A stretch of 64,000 nt of DNA from Mucilaginibacter mali (GCF_013283875.1 NZ_CP054139.1:5146001-5210000), one strand, 5' to 3'. Counted from the first letter of the stretch, positions 1-8,465 are shown. Notes: generated by a model not told the origin, from the sequence alone. Made by a program: numbers and translations.

Positions 1-1860
1 TTTAGCCGCCAGTTTTTGCCCGCCCGTGCTCTTTAGTTTTTGGTTGATGAAGTTGATGTTGTATTTATCGATAACGGTAAGGGAGTCATCTACATTATCA
101 TGATATTTGTCATCCTGATCTTTATCCCACCCAAATACTTCGGCCCATTTTTTATCCTTAAATCGGTATTTGTATTCGGCATAGATCTCGTTCTTCATGT
201 AGCGCAGCAGGTCGGGCGTTATATGATCGGTACTGCTTGGGTTTTTGTTGTTAGCGTCCGAAAACTCGTAGCACCCCTTCAAATAGCTGTCATCCATTTT
301 AACATATTTAGTAAAACCGAATAAACGGTTATTTGGCAGGTCTTCCAGTTTATCGTTACGAATGACGAGGTAATGATATTCCGTGCCCTGGTCAACGGTT
401 CTGTCATTATACATAGGCCTGTATATAGATGAGCCAATCGTTACTTCAAAAAGCGAATCGTTAATAGGCTTCAGGCTATTGACATTACATTTTCCGTTTA
501 TCGCACCATCGCCCTCCGATTCGTTCAGGTACGATAACAGATCATGCCCGTATACCCGGTTATTCTTTTTGTTGATCACCAACACATTATTATGTACATA
601 CAAATCACCGCGACCGCCGATATAATTATCCCTGATGGAATAAAATGCTGAGGCCAGCCAGCTGGCGTTATCCTCCTTGCCTTCAAACTGCAATTCGTAC
701 AAGGTGCTTACCTCCTCGTATTCGATGTTTTTGCGCAGTGGATTTTTAAATTCCTGAATCGGTGGTAACAGGGCCCAGTCGGTCATATATGATGGAGCGA
801 TATAAACACTACCATGATTTTCGCGCGAATTATGCTCCATCACATTTTGCATCACCTGCTCTGTTAATTTGGATGTGCGCCCGTAAGCCTGAATGCGCGG
901 CAGGTAATCCGCAATTTTGATATTAGCATCGGCATCCGAAAGGCTGAATCCTTTTTTCCAGTGATAGTAATCATTGCCCTTGCGCACTATCGCCAGGTCC
1001 TCGTCATCGTTTAGTGGGTAAATCTGGTCGTAGGCTACCGGTAATGCCACCTCGCCGGTTAAATTATAAAAGCCGCGCTTATGGTCTTTTTCAACCTCAA
1101 CCAGGTTAGGGAATGTAGCGCCAATGTTGTGGATCAGGTCAAAATCAACGGGGATAATTTCTTTCTGATCGGGCGATACCAACCCCATTTTAAAGTTGTG
1201 AGTAGTATCGCGACCCATACCGTTGTAAAAATCAAACTTACCCTTCACTACAAAAAACCATGTTTTACCATCCACGTGCTGAAACCAGGGGATACTATCG
1301 TACTTAGCTTTTAATTTATCCGCTACCTTAAATGCCGCCAGGGTTTGCGGGCTGTAGATATCGGCATCCTTTAAAGTTTTTCGGCGTACCAGGTTCTCGT
1401 AACCGATGTAATCGCCTAAAAAATCTTTGGCGTCCACATCCACAATCTTAAAGGTACTATTAGCTACCTCCTTTATTTTAAAGGTGAGGGTGGTGCTTTG
1501 CTCTTCAATGCTATCCCGGTGCAGTTTTATGGGGATGATCACTTTGGTCAGCTTTTCGTTAATAACAGTTGCATCATTGGCTTCCATATTCATGGTTACC
1601 GTAAAAATGGGCCTGCTGTTTTTAGATACCCCGGTTTGGTTACACAGCAGATTGATCAGTTGGCGAATGGCATCCTTTTTCTTGGGCATGGCAAAGTCCT
1701 GCATCAGGCTTTTGGTCTGCTTGTTTTGCACCTGCAGGTTAATGAGGTTTAAAAAGCTGTTCAGGGCTTCGTTATTGACCGAATGACGGTTGCAACGCGC
1801 AAAAAAAGCGGCGCAGCATAGCAATGCCGCGGCAAGGATAAGCATAGGTTTGGTTTTCAT
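1..1860 (-). CDS. Secreted protein with WG-repeat-like and YARHG-like regions (5' part; runs off the window)
   Basis: Reading leftward from an ATG at 1858-1860, the frame stays open for 620 codons to the window edge, so the C-terminus is missing. The first ~22 residues are hydrophobic and end near C23, suggesting export; the lipobox (FFARC) is weak. Residues ~225-305 look like WG repeats (a IIP-x-x-FD-x-I unit, then a LPVAYDQIYPL unit). Residues ~550-606 resemble a YARHG domain: an LRYMKNEIYAEYKYRF core followed about 40 residues later by NINFIN. YARHG domains are extracellular modules of unknown binding role, often C-terminal in Bacteroidota lipoproteins. The gene is divergent from the peroxiredoxin gene with ~210 bp between them. 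Function unknown; domain names are from motif reading. Confidence 0.75.
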   Translation of the reverse strand, partial: MKTKPMLILAAALLCCAAFFARCNRHSVNNEALNSFLNLINLQVQNKQTKSLMQDFAMPKKKDAIRQLINLLCNQTGVSKNSRPIFTVTMNMEANDATVINEKLTKVIIPIKLHRDSIEEQSTTLTFKIKEVANSTFKIVDVDAKDFLGDYIGYENLVRRKTLKDADIYSPQTLAAFKVADKLKAKYDSIPWFQHVDGKTWFFVVKGKFDFYNGMGRDTTHNFKMGLVSPDQKEIIPVDFDLIHNIGATFPNLVEVEKDHKRGFYNLTGEVALPVAYDQIYPLNDDEDLAIVRKGNDYYHWKKGFSLSDADANIKIADYLPRIQAYGRTSKLTEQVMQNVMEHNSRENHGSVYIAPSYMTDWALLPPIQEFKNPLRKNIEYEEVSTLYELQFEGKEDNASWLASAFYSIRDNYIGGRGDLYVHNNVLVINKKNNRVYGHDLLSYLNESEGDGAINGKCNVNSLKPINDSLFEVTIGSSIYRPMYNDRTVDQGTEYHYLVIRNDKLEDLPNNRLFGFTKYVKMDDSYLKGCYEFSDANNKNPSSTDHITPDLLRYMKNEIYAEYKYRFKDKKWAEVFGWDKDQDDKYHDNVDDSLTVIDKYNINFINQKLKSTGGQKLAAK

Positions 1861-1997
1861 AGTACAGCTAAATTACGCTTTTGATGCTTGTTTGCAAACC
1901 CGTTTTAAAAGTTTACATGCCCGATAAGCTTGATTAAAAAGCACTTACAGATCTGCTTGTCTCATTGGTTTTATCTATGATGAATTGGGTAAATCTA

Positions 1998-2029
1998 TTG
2001 GTTAGCCGGGGCCGAAAACCGTACCTTTG
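1998..2029 (+). promoter_or_regulatory. Bacteroidota-type promoter for the peroxiredoxin gene
   Basis: TTG at 1998-2000 and TACCTTTG at 2022-2029 are 21 bp apart and match the TTG / TAnnTTTG pattern of Bacteroidota housekeeping promoters. The ATG follows about 40 bp downstream. Confidence 0.6.
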
Positions 2030-2069
2030 TATCAAATATTTATAACAAAACATCTATAATAATACCATT

Positions 2070-2615
2070 ATGCTAACAATTGGAAACAAATTCCCTTCAT
2101 TTTCTAAAACAGCAGTAGTAAGCCTTGAAAAAGGTAAAGAGTTCGAAACCATCACTTCTGATTATTTGGTGAATGATGATAACGTTTGGACCGTAATGTT
2201 CTGGTGGCCAAAAGATTTTACCTTTGTATGCCCTACCGAAATTGCTGAGTTCAACAAAAACTTTGGCGAATTCCGTGATCGTGAGGCCCGCCTGATCGGT
2301 GCTTCTACCGATTCTGAATTTGTGCACGCTGCCTGGAGAAGAGACCACGACGACCTGCGCGACCTGAAATTCCCGATGCTGGCCGATACTTCAAAATCAT
2401 TAGCCGAAGACCTGGGTATTTTAGAGCCAAACGAAAAGATCGCTTACCGTGCTACCTTCATCGTCGACCCACAAGGCATTATCCGTTGGGTGAGTGTTAA
2501 CGACCTGAGCGTTGGCCGTAACGTTAAAGAAGTTTTACGCGTACTGGACGGGTTACAAACCGACGAGCTTTGCCCTTGCAACTGGGAAAAAGGCCAGGAG
2601 ACTTTAACTGTTTAA
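2070..2615 (+). CDS. AhpC/TSA-family peroxiredoxin
   Basis: A 181-residue thiol peroxidase that reduces H2O2, organic peroxides or peroxynitrite in the cytoplasm. The peroxidatic site is clear: DFTFVCPTEI with C54. The C-terminus has CPCNW with C168 and C170, of which one should be the resolving cysteine. Length and C-terminal cysteine fit 2-Cys AhpC-type enzymes. It has its own consensus promoter, and the next gene on the strand is an AhpD-like CxxC protein. No AhpF reductase is adjacent, so the AhpD-like protein is the likely electron donor (inference). The start is set by the promoter and the usual N-terminus of the family. Confidence 0.9.
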   Translation: MLTIGNKFPSFSKTAVVSLEKGKEFETITSDYLVNDDNVWTVMFWWPKDFTFVCPTEIAEFNKNFGEFRDREARLIGASTDSEFVHAAWRRDHDDLRDLKFPMLADTSKSLAEDLGILEPNEKIAYRATFIVDPQGIIRWVSVNDLSVGRNVKEVLRVLDGLQTDELCPCNWEKGQETLTV

Positions 2616-2628
2616 ATTATTTAGCCGC

Positions 2629-2776
2629 GTGGCAATTTAAACACAAAGGGCACTAAGGTTTCACAAAGGTCACAGAGAAAAATCTTTGTGGCCTTTGTCT
2701 TTCTTATTAAAAACGATCAATAGCTTAGTGCACTTTGTGTTTTCTCTCTTTGTGCACTTTGTGGTTAAATAGCCAC
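2629..2776. repeat. Imperfect inverted repeat between the AhpC- and AhpD-like genes
   Basis: The left arm 2629-2648 and right arm 2757-2776 are reverse complements at 18 of 20 positions. The interior is rich in CTTTGTG/CACAAAG units. A related stretch, ending in CTTTGTGGTTAAAT, lies at 21751-21808, so this is a dispersed intergenic repeat rather than a gene-specific site. Confidence 0.65.
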
Positions 2777-2792
2777 AACAACAACTAAAATC

Positions 2793-3377
2793 ATGAACGA
2801 ATCTACCGAGATCATAGGTGAGATATTAACCGCCATTGGCGTTGATACCGCATACCGTACCGAAAGCCTTACTCTACTGGAAAAAGGCGAATCTCGCTAC
2901 CTGCGCGATCTGAAGCTGAATTTTACCAGCACGCTTACCTCAGAACACCTGAGCACTAAAGAGTGCGCGTTATTGGGCTTAAGCACTGCCGTAAATAATA
3001 ACAATACCGTGCTTACCCAATTCTTCACTCGCCAGGCCGAGCAGGAAGGCGCTACAGCCGCCGATGTAGCCGAAGCTGCCGGCTGCGCATCCTTACTGGC
3101 AGCTAACAATGTATTCTACCGCTTCCGCCACTTTACACAGAAAGAAAAGTATACACAGATACCGGCCCGCATCCGCATGCAGTTGATGATGAAACCGGTT
3201 ACCGGAAAAGAGTTTTTTGAACTGATGAGCCTGGCCATATCGGCCGTTAACGGCTGCGAGATGTGCGTGAACGCGCACGAAGATTCGCTGATCAAACTGG
3301 GTACTACCGAAGAACGTGTATTTGATGCCGTACGTATCGCATCGCTGGTAACAGCGATGGGGAAAGTGGTGTATTAA
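2793..3377 (+). CDS. AhpD-like carboxymuconolactone decarboxylase-family protein
   Basis: A 194-residue alpha-helical disulfide reductase-type protein. The C-terminal half carries CEMC (C155, C158) followed by H162, with E143 twelve residues before the first cysteine. This spacing matches the Glu/Cys/Cys/His set of mycobacterial AhpD. In that system AhpD passes electrons to AhpC, so with the peroxiredoxin upstream this is probably a peroxidase/reductase pair. The genes are 177 bp apart with a repeat between them, so shared transcription is plausible but not shown. Family members can have other roles when not paired with a peroxiredoxin. Confidence 0.85.
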   Translation: MNESTEIIGEILTAIGVDTAYRTESLTLLEKGESRYLRDLKLNFTSTLTSEHLSTKECALLGLSTAVNNNNTVLTQFFTRQAEQEGATAADVAEAAGCASLLAANNVFYRFRHFTQKEKYTQIPARIRMQLMMKPVTGKEFFELMSLAISAVNGCEMCVNAHEDSLIKLGTTEERVFDAVRIASLVTAMGKVVY

Positions 3378-3408
3378 GTTCAGGCCTCTCATCCTCGTTT
3401 AACCACCG

Positions 3409-3542
3409 TGTCATTTCGAACGAACAGCGCGGAGGGTGTGTTGGGGGTGAGGAGAAATCTTATACGAGATGCTCATCGCACGTATAAGATTTCTCTTTCG
3501 CGCCTTTCTGCTCAGCCAACCCTTCGCTCTATCGAAATGACA
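3409..3542. repeat. Palindromic dispersed repeat, family A, copy 1
   Basis: The element opens with TGTCATTTCGAACGA and closes with TCGAAATGACA; inside, AGAAATCTTATACG is mirrored by CGTATAAGATTTCT. Related copies are at 19199-19308 and 45822-45956. It sits between convergent genes, where it could fold as a bidirectional hairpin. Confidence 0.75.
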
Positions 3543-3560
3543 AACTGTTGGGAGGGGTGC

Positions 3561-4349
3561 TTACGCATTCGCCAGCGCCCTGTCCAAATGCACATAGCCG
3601 CCATCAACATAAAGTATCTGCCCGGTCGTATGGCTTGATCGTTGCGAGAGCAGGAAAGCCGTGGTGTTGGCTATCTCTTCGGCTGTGGTCATGCGTTGCT
3701 CCAACGGTATGCGCGAGGTGATCTCTTTCAGCTTTTCTTCGGGGTTTGGCAATGTTTTTATCCAGCTTTCGTATTGTGGCGTCCAGCATTCGGCTACTAC
3801 AATGGCGTTCACACGAATATCGTATTTCAGCAATTCTACTGCCCATTCCCGGGTCAAGGCATTACGCCCGCCGTTTGCCGCGGCATAGCCTGATGTATGC
3901 CCCTGCCCGGTCTCAGCGGTTTTTGATGAGATATTAACGATAGATCCTTTCGACACTTTTAGCGCAGGCAAGGCATAATGCACCATCAGGTAGTAGTGCA
4001 CCAGGTTGTTATGCAGCGATGAGATAAAGCGGTCGTAATCACCATCTTCCAAGCCCACACCATCATTAAGCCCCGCGTTATTCACTACGCCTTCTATGCG
4101 GCCAAAGCGGGCCATTACCTCATCTATAGCTTTCTTGCATTCTTCAGGCTTTGAAAGTTCGGCCACTACCTGGATGGCTTGCCCGCCCAACGCGTTGATA
4201 CTATCTACCAGCTTTTGGTTATCGGCCTGTTTGCGGCCCACCACAACGGGGATAGCCCCTTCTGATGCCAGCAGGCGACAAATACCCTCGCCAATTCCCT
4301 TAGCGCCGCCGGTAACCACAATCACTTTATCTTTTAACTGCAGATCCAT
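3561..4349 (-). CDS. SDR oxidoreductase, probable L-fucose dehydrogenase
   Basis: A 262-residue short-chain dehydrogenase, the last gene of the fucose operon. TGGAKGIG (residues 13-20) is the dinucleotide-binding motif and NNAG (90-93) is present. Expected catalytic residues are S142 and Y155, but the lysine of YxxxK is asparagine here (YAAAN, N159). The NALTREWAVELL stretch is typical of SDRs annotated as L-fucose dehydrogenases. With a lactonase three bases upstream and a diketo-acid hydrolase before that, oxidation of L-fucose to L-fuconolactone is the best guess. The asparagine could alter or abolish classical SDR chemistry, so activity is uncertain. L-rhamnose or another 6-deoxy sugar is an alternative substrate. 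Confidence 0.7.
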   Translation of the reverse strand: MDLQLKDKVIVVTGGAKGIGEGICRLLASEGAIPVVVGRKQADNQKLVDSINALGGQAIQVVAELSKPEECKKAIDEVMARFGRIEGVVNNAGLNDGVGLEDGDYDRFISSLHNNLVHYYLMVHYALPALKVSKGSIVNISSKTAETGQGHTSGYAAANGGRNALTREWAVELLKYDIRVNAIVVAECWTPQYESWIKTLPNPEEKLKEITSRIPLEQRMTTAEEIANTTAFLLSQRSSHTTGQILYVDGGYVHLDRALANA

Positions 4350-4352
4350 ATT

Positions 4353-5183
4353 TTATAGGTTATAAAAGGTAGTGGCGTTGCCACCAAATATCATATCTTG
4401 CTCATCAGCCGTAAACTGGCTGCAATATTCACTCACAATTGCCTTTACTCTGGTATAATCACCCGCCACCAGGCACACCGGCCAGTCAGACCCGAACATG
4501 GTCCTTTTGGTGCCGAACGCTTTAAACACCACATCAAGGTATCGTTTAAAGGTATCGTTGGTCCAGTTATGCCAGTCGGCTTCGGTTACCATGCCCGATA
4601 CCTTGCAGTATACATTGGGGCAGGCCGCCAGCTGCTCTATCTCTGCCGACCAACTATCTATCTTGCCATCTTTTATGTATGGTTTGGCGATATGATCGAG
4701 CACAAATTTTTGATCCGGAAATTCCTTTGCCAGTTTGGTAGCAAATTTTAGTTGGTCGGGAAAGATCAGGATATCGTAGGTGAAGCCGTATTTATGCAGC
4801 AGGCTGATGCCGCGTTTAAAGGCAGGCTCTAACATCAGCGCCCGGTTGGCTTCGCCTTGCAATACATGACGAAAGCCTTTCATTAGCTTGGTATGGCTGT
4901 AGTGCTCCAGGCGTTCTTCAATATTATCGGCCTGCAGGTCAACCCAGCCTACAATACCTTTAATAAAGTCGTGGCCTTCGGTCAGTCCTAACAAAAAGGC
5001 GTTCTGTTCTTCACTTTGGTCGGCTTGCACGGCAACGCAGCCATCCATACCACTTTCGCGCAAAACAAAGTCCAGTTCGGGCGGCAGGAAATCGCGCTGG
5101 ATAACTTTCATCTCGTCGTTTATCCAGCTATCCCTCACCGGGTCGAACACCCAGAAATGCTGATGCGCATCAATTTTTAGCAT
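4353..5183 (-). CDS. Amidohydrolase-family sugar lactonase (probable L-fuconolactonase)
   Basis: A 276-residue TIM-barrel metal hydrolase of the amidohydrolase_2 type. DAHQHFW at the N-terminus gives the first metal-binding histidines, LDHIAKP lies mid-protein, and FGSDWPVC carries the late aspartate. L-fuconolactonases and rhamnonolactonases share this layout. It should open L-fuconolactone to L-fuconate. Its 5' end overlaps the stop of the upstream hydrolase gene by 14 bp and its stop lies three bases before the dehydrogenase start, so the three genes are translationally close. Substrate is inferred from context. Confidence 0.78.
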   Translation of the reverse strand: MLKIDAHQHFWVFDPVRDSWINDEMKVIQRDFLPPELDFVLRESGMDGCVAVQADQSEEQNAFLLGLTEGHDFIKGIVGWVDLQADNIEERLEHYSHTKLMKGFRHVLQGEANRALMLEPAFKRGISLLHKYGFTYDILIFPDQLKFATKLAKEFPDQKFVLDHIAKPYIKDGKIDSWSAEIEQLAACPNVYCKVSGMVTEADWHNWTNDTFKRYLDVVFKAFGTKRTMFGSDWPVCLVAGDYTRVKAIVSEYCSQFTADEQDMIFGGNATTFYNL

Positions 5184-6027
5184 AAGCCACTAAAGTTTGT
5201 TTTGATGTACCCAATCCATCGATACCCAGTTCTACCACATCGCCAGCCTTTAAATATACCGGCGGTTTAAAGCCCAGGCCAACGCCGGCAGGGGTACCGG
5301 TAGATATGACGTCGCCGGGCAGCAGTGTCATAAACTGGCTTACATAATGCACCAGGTAAGGTATTTTGAAGATGAAGTTGGCGGTGGTGCCGTTCTGCAT
5401 CGACTGACCGTTAACGGTTAGCCACAGCTTCAGATTATCAACATCGGCTATCTCATCGGCGGTAGCCAAAAATGGCCCCATCGGCGCGAAGGTATCGCAG
5501 CCTTTGCCCTTATCCCAGGTGCCGTTACGCTCTAACTGAAACTCGCGCTCGGATACATCATTGTGCAGCACATAACCGGCTACATGGTCCATCGCGTCGG
5601 CTTCTTCTACATAGCTTGCTTTTTTGCCGATCACAAAGGCCAGTTCCACTTCCCAATCGGTTTTTACCGAATTTTTAGGGATCATGATATCATCATTAGG
5701 GCCAACCAGCGATGTAGTGCTTTTCATAAAGATCACAGGTTCGGGTGGCAGGGGGGCGTTGGTCTCGTGGGCATGGTCGGCATAGTTAAGGCCGATGCAA
5801 ACGATCTTCGACGGGCGGGCGATAGGACTGCCCAGGCGTTCATCATCACTAATAGCAATCAGTTTGCCCTCGTTAGCTTTCACAAATTCCTCTAAACGGT
5901 CAAGGCCGTTATCTTCAAAAAATTGCTCGTTATAATCGCCGCCAAACGCCGAAGTATCGTAGCGTACGCCATCAATAATTACCCCTATTTTCTCTTTCCC
6001 GGCAGCGCCGTATCGTATTAGTTTCAT
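5170..6027 (-). CDS. Fumarylacetoacetate hydrolase-family protein (probable 2,4-diketo-3-deoxy-L-fuconate hydrolase)
   Basis: A 285-residue FAH-fold enzyme. CIGLNYADHAHE, the DWEVELAFVIG metal-ligand glutamates and TGTPAGVG are the family hallmarks. In non-phosphorylative fucose/rhamnose pathways an enzyme of this family cleaves the 2,4-diketo-3-deoxy acid to pyruvate and L-lactate. The neighbours supply the lactonase and a candidate keto-deoxy acid dehydrogenase, so this role fits. Many FAH-family proteins are mis-annotated as ureidoglycolate lyase. It starts 8 bp after the fucosidase stop. Confidence 0.75.
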   Translation of the reverse strand: MKLIRYGAAGKEKIGVIIDGVRYDTSAFGGDYNEQFFEDNGLDRLEEFVKANEGKLIAISDDERLGSPIARPSKIVCIGLNYADHAHETNAPLPPEPVIFMKSTTSLVGPNDDIMIPKNSVKTDWEVELAFVIGKKASYVEEADAMDHVAGYVLHNDVSEREFQLERNGTWDKGKGCDTFAPMGPFLATADEIADVDNLKLWLTVNGQSMQNGTTANFIFKIPYLVHYVSQFMTLLPGDVISTGTPAGVGLGFKPPVYLKAGDVVELGIDGLGTSKQTLVAYAKN

Positions 6028-6035
6028 TTATCTTG

Positions 6036-7325
6036 TTAATTAGTCGTGAGTTGAATAATGGTATCTACAGGGTCGGTCGATACGTTGTTAAGGTATACAA
6101 ACAGGCCCTCGGGTTGTTGTTTAAATTTCACGGCGCTGCCATCGGCCAACAGGTTTGCCTTAGTAACCTTAACGCTTAAGCCTGGGATGAAAATATAATC
6201 GTGCTTAGCGCCATCGGTTACGTGTACATACAGCGTTTTATTTTTTTGTGTGATAATACCCCATGGCTGTGGCGCTATGCTGCTGCCGCGCGTGCCATAA
6301 ATGCTTTCGCCATATTTTTGCATCCATTGGCCTATAATGGCTAAAGTATCGGTAAACTCGGGTTGTATCTTGCCGTTGGGCATCGGGCCAATGTTCAGCA
6401 AAAAATTAGCATTGCGCCCGGCGGCGTTCACCAGGTAGTGGATGATCTGTTTGGATGATTTAAAGCTGCGGTCGGTAATGTTAAAGCCCCAGCTGTTGTT
6501 AATAGTCTCGCAGGTTTCTAAAGGCAGTGCGCCAATCTTCGATTGCCCGCTAAAGCCCGAGGTATTACCGCCCGGCAGGTCTTTCTCAAACATCTGGAAA
6601 TCTTCGCCATCCTTTGGGGCCAAGTGGTGGTTATTGCCCACCATAATGGCTGGGTTCAGTTTGTGGATCAGGCCGTATATCTCATCATAGTGCCAGTTGG
6701 CATTGGCGCGTTCCCAGTTACCATCGAACCAGATCCCTTTTACGCCGGGATATTTGGTGATGAGTTCGGTTAGCTGCGCTTTCATAAAATTAATATAGCT
6801 ATCCCAATCGCCTTTGGCGGGTTTGCCATTTACTATCGGGCTGCCGTAGCCATAATCGGGGCGGCCCCAATCCAGCAGCGAGTAATAAAAATGCAGGTCG
6901 ATGCCTTCCTTCTGGCATTCCTGCGCCAGTTCCATCAATGGGTCTTTATGGTAAGGGGTAGCATCAACAATGTTATAGGGTGATACTTTAGTGCCGAACA
7001 TGCTGAACCCGTCGTGGTGGCGCGAGGTGATGGTAATGTATTTCATACCGGCCCGTTTGGCAAACATCACCCATTCGTGCGCGTTAAAGGCCTGGGGGTT
7101 AAAAAAATCGGCCAGGCGTTTGTAGTTATTGTAGGGGATGTTCTTTTGGTTCATCACCCATTCGCCCGCGCCCAGTTCGCTGTAAATACCCCAGTGGATG
7201 AATAAACCGAACTTCATATCCTGAAATTGTTGCCTATGTGCCAAATTATCGGCCGATGGCACATACTGGGCGTTCGCTTTCAGCGAGCAAGCCAGCATGG
7301 ATATGAAAAGCAGTTTCTTAAGCAT
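6036..7325 (-). CDS. GH29 alpha-L-fucosidase, secreted
   Basis: A 429-residue GH29 enzyme with a signal peptide ending at NAQ (residues 18-20). FGLFIHWGIYS (39-49), TSRHHDGF (100-107) and GIWFDGNWE (197-205) are the family blocks; D201 is the expected nucleophile. It is near the usual length for GH29 with a short C-terminal beta-sandwich. It sits between the keto-deoxy acid dehydrogenase and the hydrolase, with gaps of 10 and 8 bp, so a periplasmic or surface fucosidase is co-transcribed with cytoplasmic fucose catabolism. No lipobox was seen, so periplasmic is most likely. Confidence 0.9.
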   Translation of the reverse strand: MLKKLLFISMLACSLKANAQYVPSADNLAHRQQFQDMKFGLFIHWGIYSELGAGEWVMNQKNIPYNNYKRLADFFNPQAFNAHEWVMFAKRAGMKYITITSRHHDGFSMFGTKVSPYNIVDATPYHKDPLMELAQECQKEGIDLHFYYSLLDWGRPDYGYGSPIVNGKPAKGDWDSYINFMKAQLTELITKYPGVKGIWFDGNWERANANWHYDEIYGLIHKLNPAIMVGNNHHLAPKDGEDFQMFEKDLPGGNTSGFSGQSKIGALPLETCETINNSWGFNITDRSFKSSKQIIHYLVNAAGRNANFLLNIGPMPNGKIQPEFTDTLAIIGQWMQKYGESIYGTRGSSIAPQPWGIITQKNKTLYVHVTDGAKHDYIFIPGLSVKVTKANLLADGSAVKFKQQPEGLFVYLNNVSTDPVDTIIQLTTN

Positions 7326-7335
7326 GATATCGGGT

Positions 7336-8100
7336 TTAGTTATTCAGTTTGATAAAGCCGCCATCGATATGGTAATCGCAACCGGTGATGAACGACGCCT
7401 CGTCCGAGCATAGGTACAGTATCAGCGTAGCGATCTCGTCGGTAGTACCCATACGGCCAATAGGCTGCGACTTGGATAGTTTCTCGAAAACCTCTTTCTC
7501 CTGACCCGGGTAATTTTTGGCGATAAAGCCATCAACAAAAGGGGTATGCACACGGGCCGGGCAAATGCAGTTGCAGCGGATATTATCGTGGATATAATCG
7601 CGGGCTACGGATAAGGTCATAGCCTGTACGGCACCTTTACTCATGGAATAAGCGAACCTGTCGCTGATACCGACCACCGCGCCAATGGACGATAGGTTGA
7701 GGACCACCCCGCCGCCATTAGCTTTCATTAACGGCAACGCGGCATGCAGACAGTTGTAAACGCCTTTAACGTTGATGCGAAAAACCCGGTCGAAATCCTC
7801 TTCGCTGGTATTATCGGCTTTGCCTACGTGGGCCACGCCGGCATTATTTACCAATATGTTGATAGTGCCAATAGAATTAATAACGACCTCTACTTGTGCT
7901 TTGTCGCTTACGTCGCAAACGTGTATCTGTGCACTGCCGCCTGCTTGTTTTATTTCTTCGGCCACGGCATTGGCCTGTATCTCGTTCATATCAAGGATAT
8001 GGCTGGTAGCCCCCTGTTTGGCAAATAATATGGCTGCCGCGCGACCAATGCCGCTGCCGCCGCCGGTAATTACGGCTGTTCTTCCGCTCAGATCAAACAT
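7336..8100 (-). CDS. SDR oxidoreductase, probable 2-keto-3-deoxy-L-fuconate dehydrogenase
   Basis: A 254-residue classical SDR. TGGGSGIGRA (12-21), NNAG, a NLSSIG serine block and YSMSKGA give an intact Ser-Tyr-Lys site, unlike the other SDR of this operon. Its place at the operon head and the presence of a FAH-family hydrolase suggest oxidation of 2-keto-3-deoxy-L-fuconate at C4. Swapped roles for the two SDRs are possible. No exact TAnnTTTG box was found upstream. Confidence 0.7.
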   Translation of the reverse strand: MFDLSGRTAVITGGGSGIGRAAAILFAKQGATSHILDMNEIQANAVAEEIKQAGGSAQIHVCDVSDKAQVEVVINSIGTINILVNNAGVAHVGKADNTSEEDFDRVFRINVKGVYNCLHAALPLMKANGGGVVLNLSSIGAVVGISDRFAYSMSKGAVQAMTLSVARDYIHDNIRCNCICPARVHTPFVDGFIAKNYPGQEKEVFEKLSKSQPIGRMGTTDEIATLILYLCSDEASFITGCDYHIDGGFIKLNN

Positions 8101-8276
8101 GTGTTTCTTGTTATTATTAGGTAGCTGTTAATTTGGCTGCTATATATTTTCAAATTAAGTAAAAGATAAGCCTATAACAAGTTCGTTTGATTGTCAAAGT
8201 ATTCAATTATTTTGTCGAAATACTGACGGGTTGATGACTTTTCGTGAATATAGGGTTTATTGGTTATGGCGGCGAG

Positions 8277-8444
8277 GACTCACCCGGTCGTGGCTTCGCC
8301 CGACCACCCTCTCTGCGCTTTGCGCAAAGAGGGTATAATTGTAGCGATGGGTTTCAAACCCATCGCTACACAGGACAAGCCACTCCTGCCCTCTTTATGC
8401 GCAGCGAAGAGAGGGCGGACCAGCGTAGCGTAGTCGGGGTGAGT
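8277..8444. repeat. Palindromic dispersed repeat, family F, copy 1, enclosing a smaller palindrome
   Basis: The element starts GACTCACCCGGTCG and ends GTCGGGGTGAGT, with internal CTCTCT/AGAGAG arms. It encloses the 29-bp palindrome at 8341-8369 (14-bp arms around one base), which recurs at 51041-51069. A related element in opposite orientation is at 15444-15582. The rest of 8101-8527 shows no gene. Confidence 0.7.
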
Positions 8445-8465
8445 AAGGATGTATGCAAAACCCTC

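Noticed and set aside
40..1786. Several short plus-strand frames under the first gene
   Set aside because: They overlap an open 620-codon minus-strand frame with an export signal and YARHG-like region, and match no family.
8341..8369. 29-bp palindrome as an operator for the fucose operon
   Set aside because: The same palindrome occurs at 51041-51069 next to unrelated genes, so it is a dispersed repeat.
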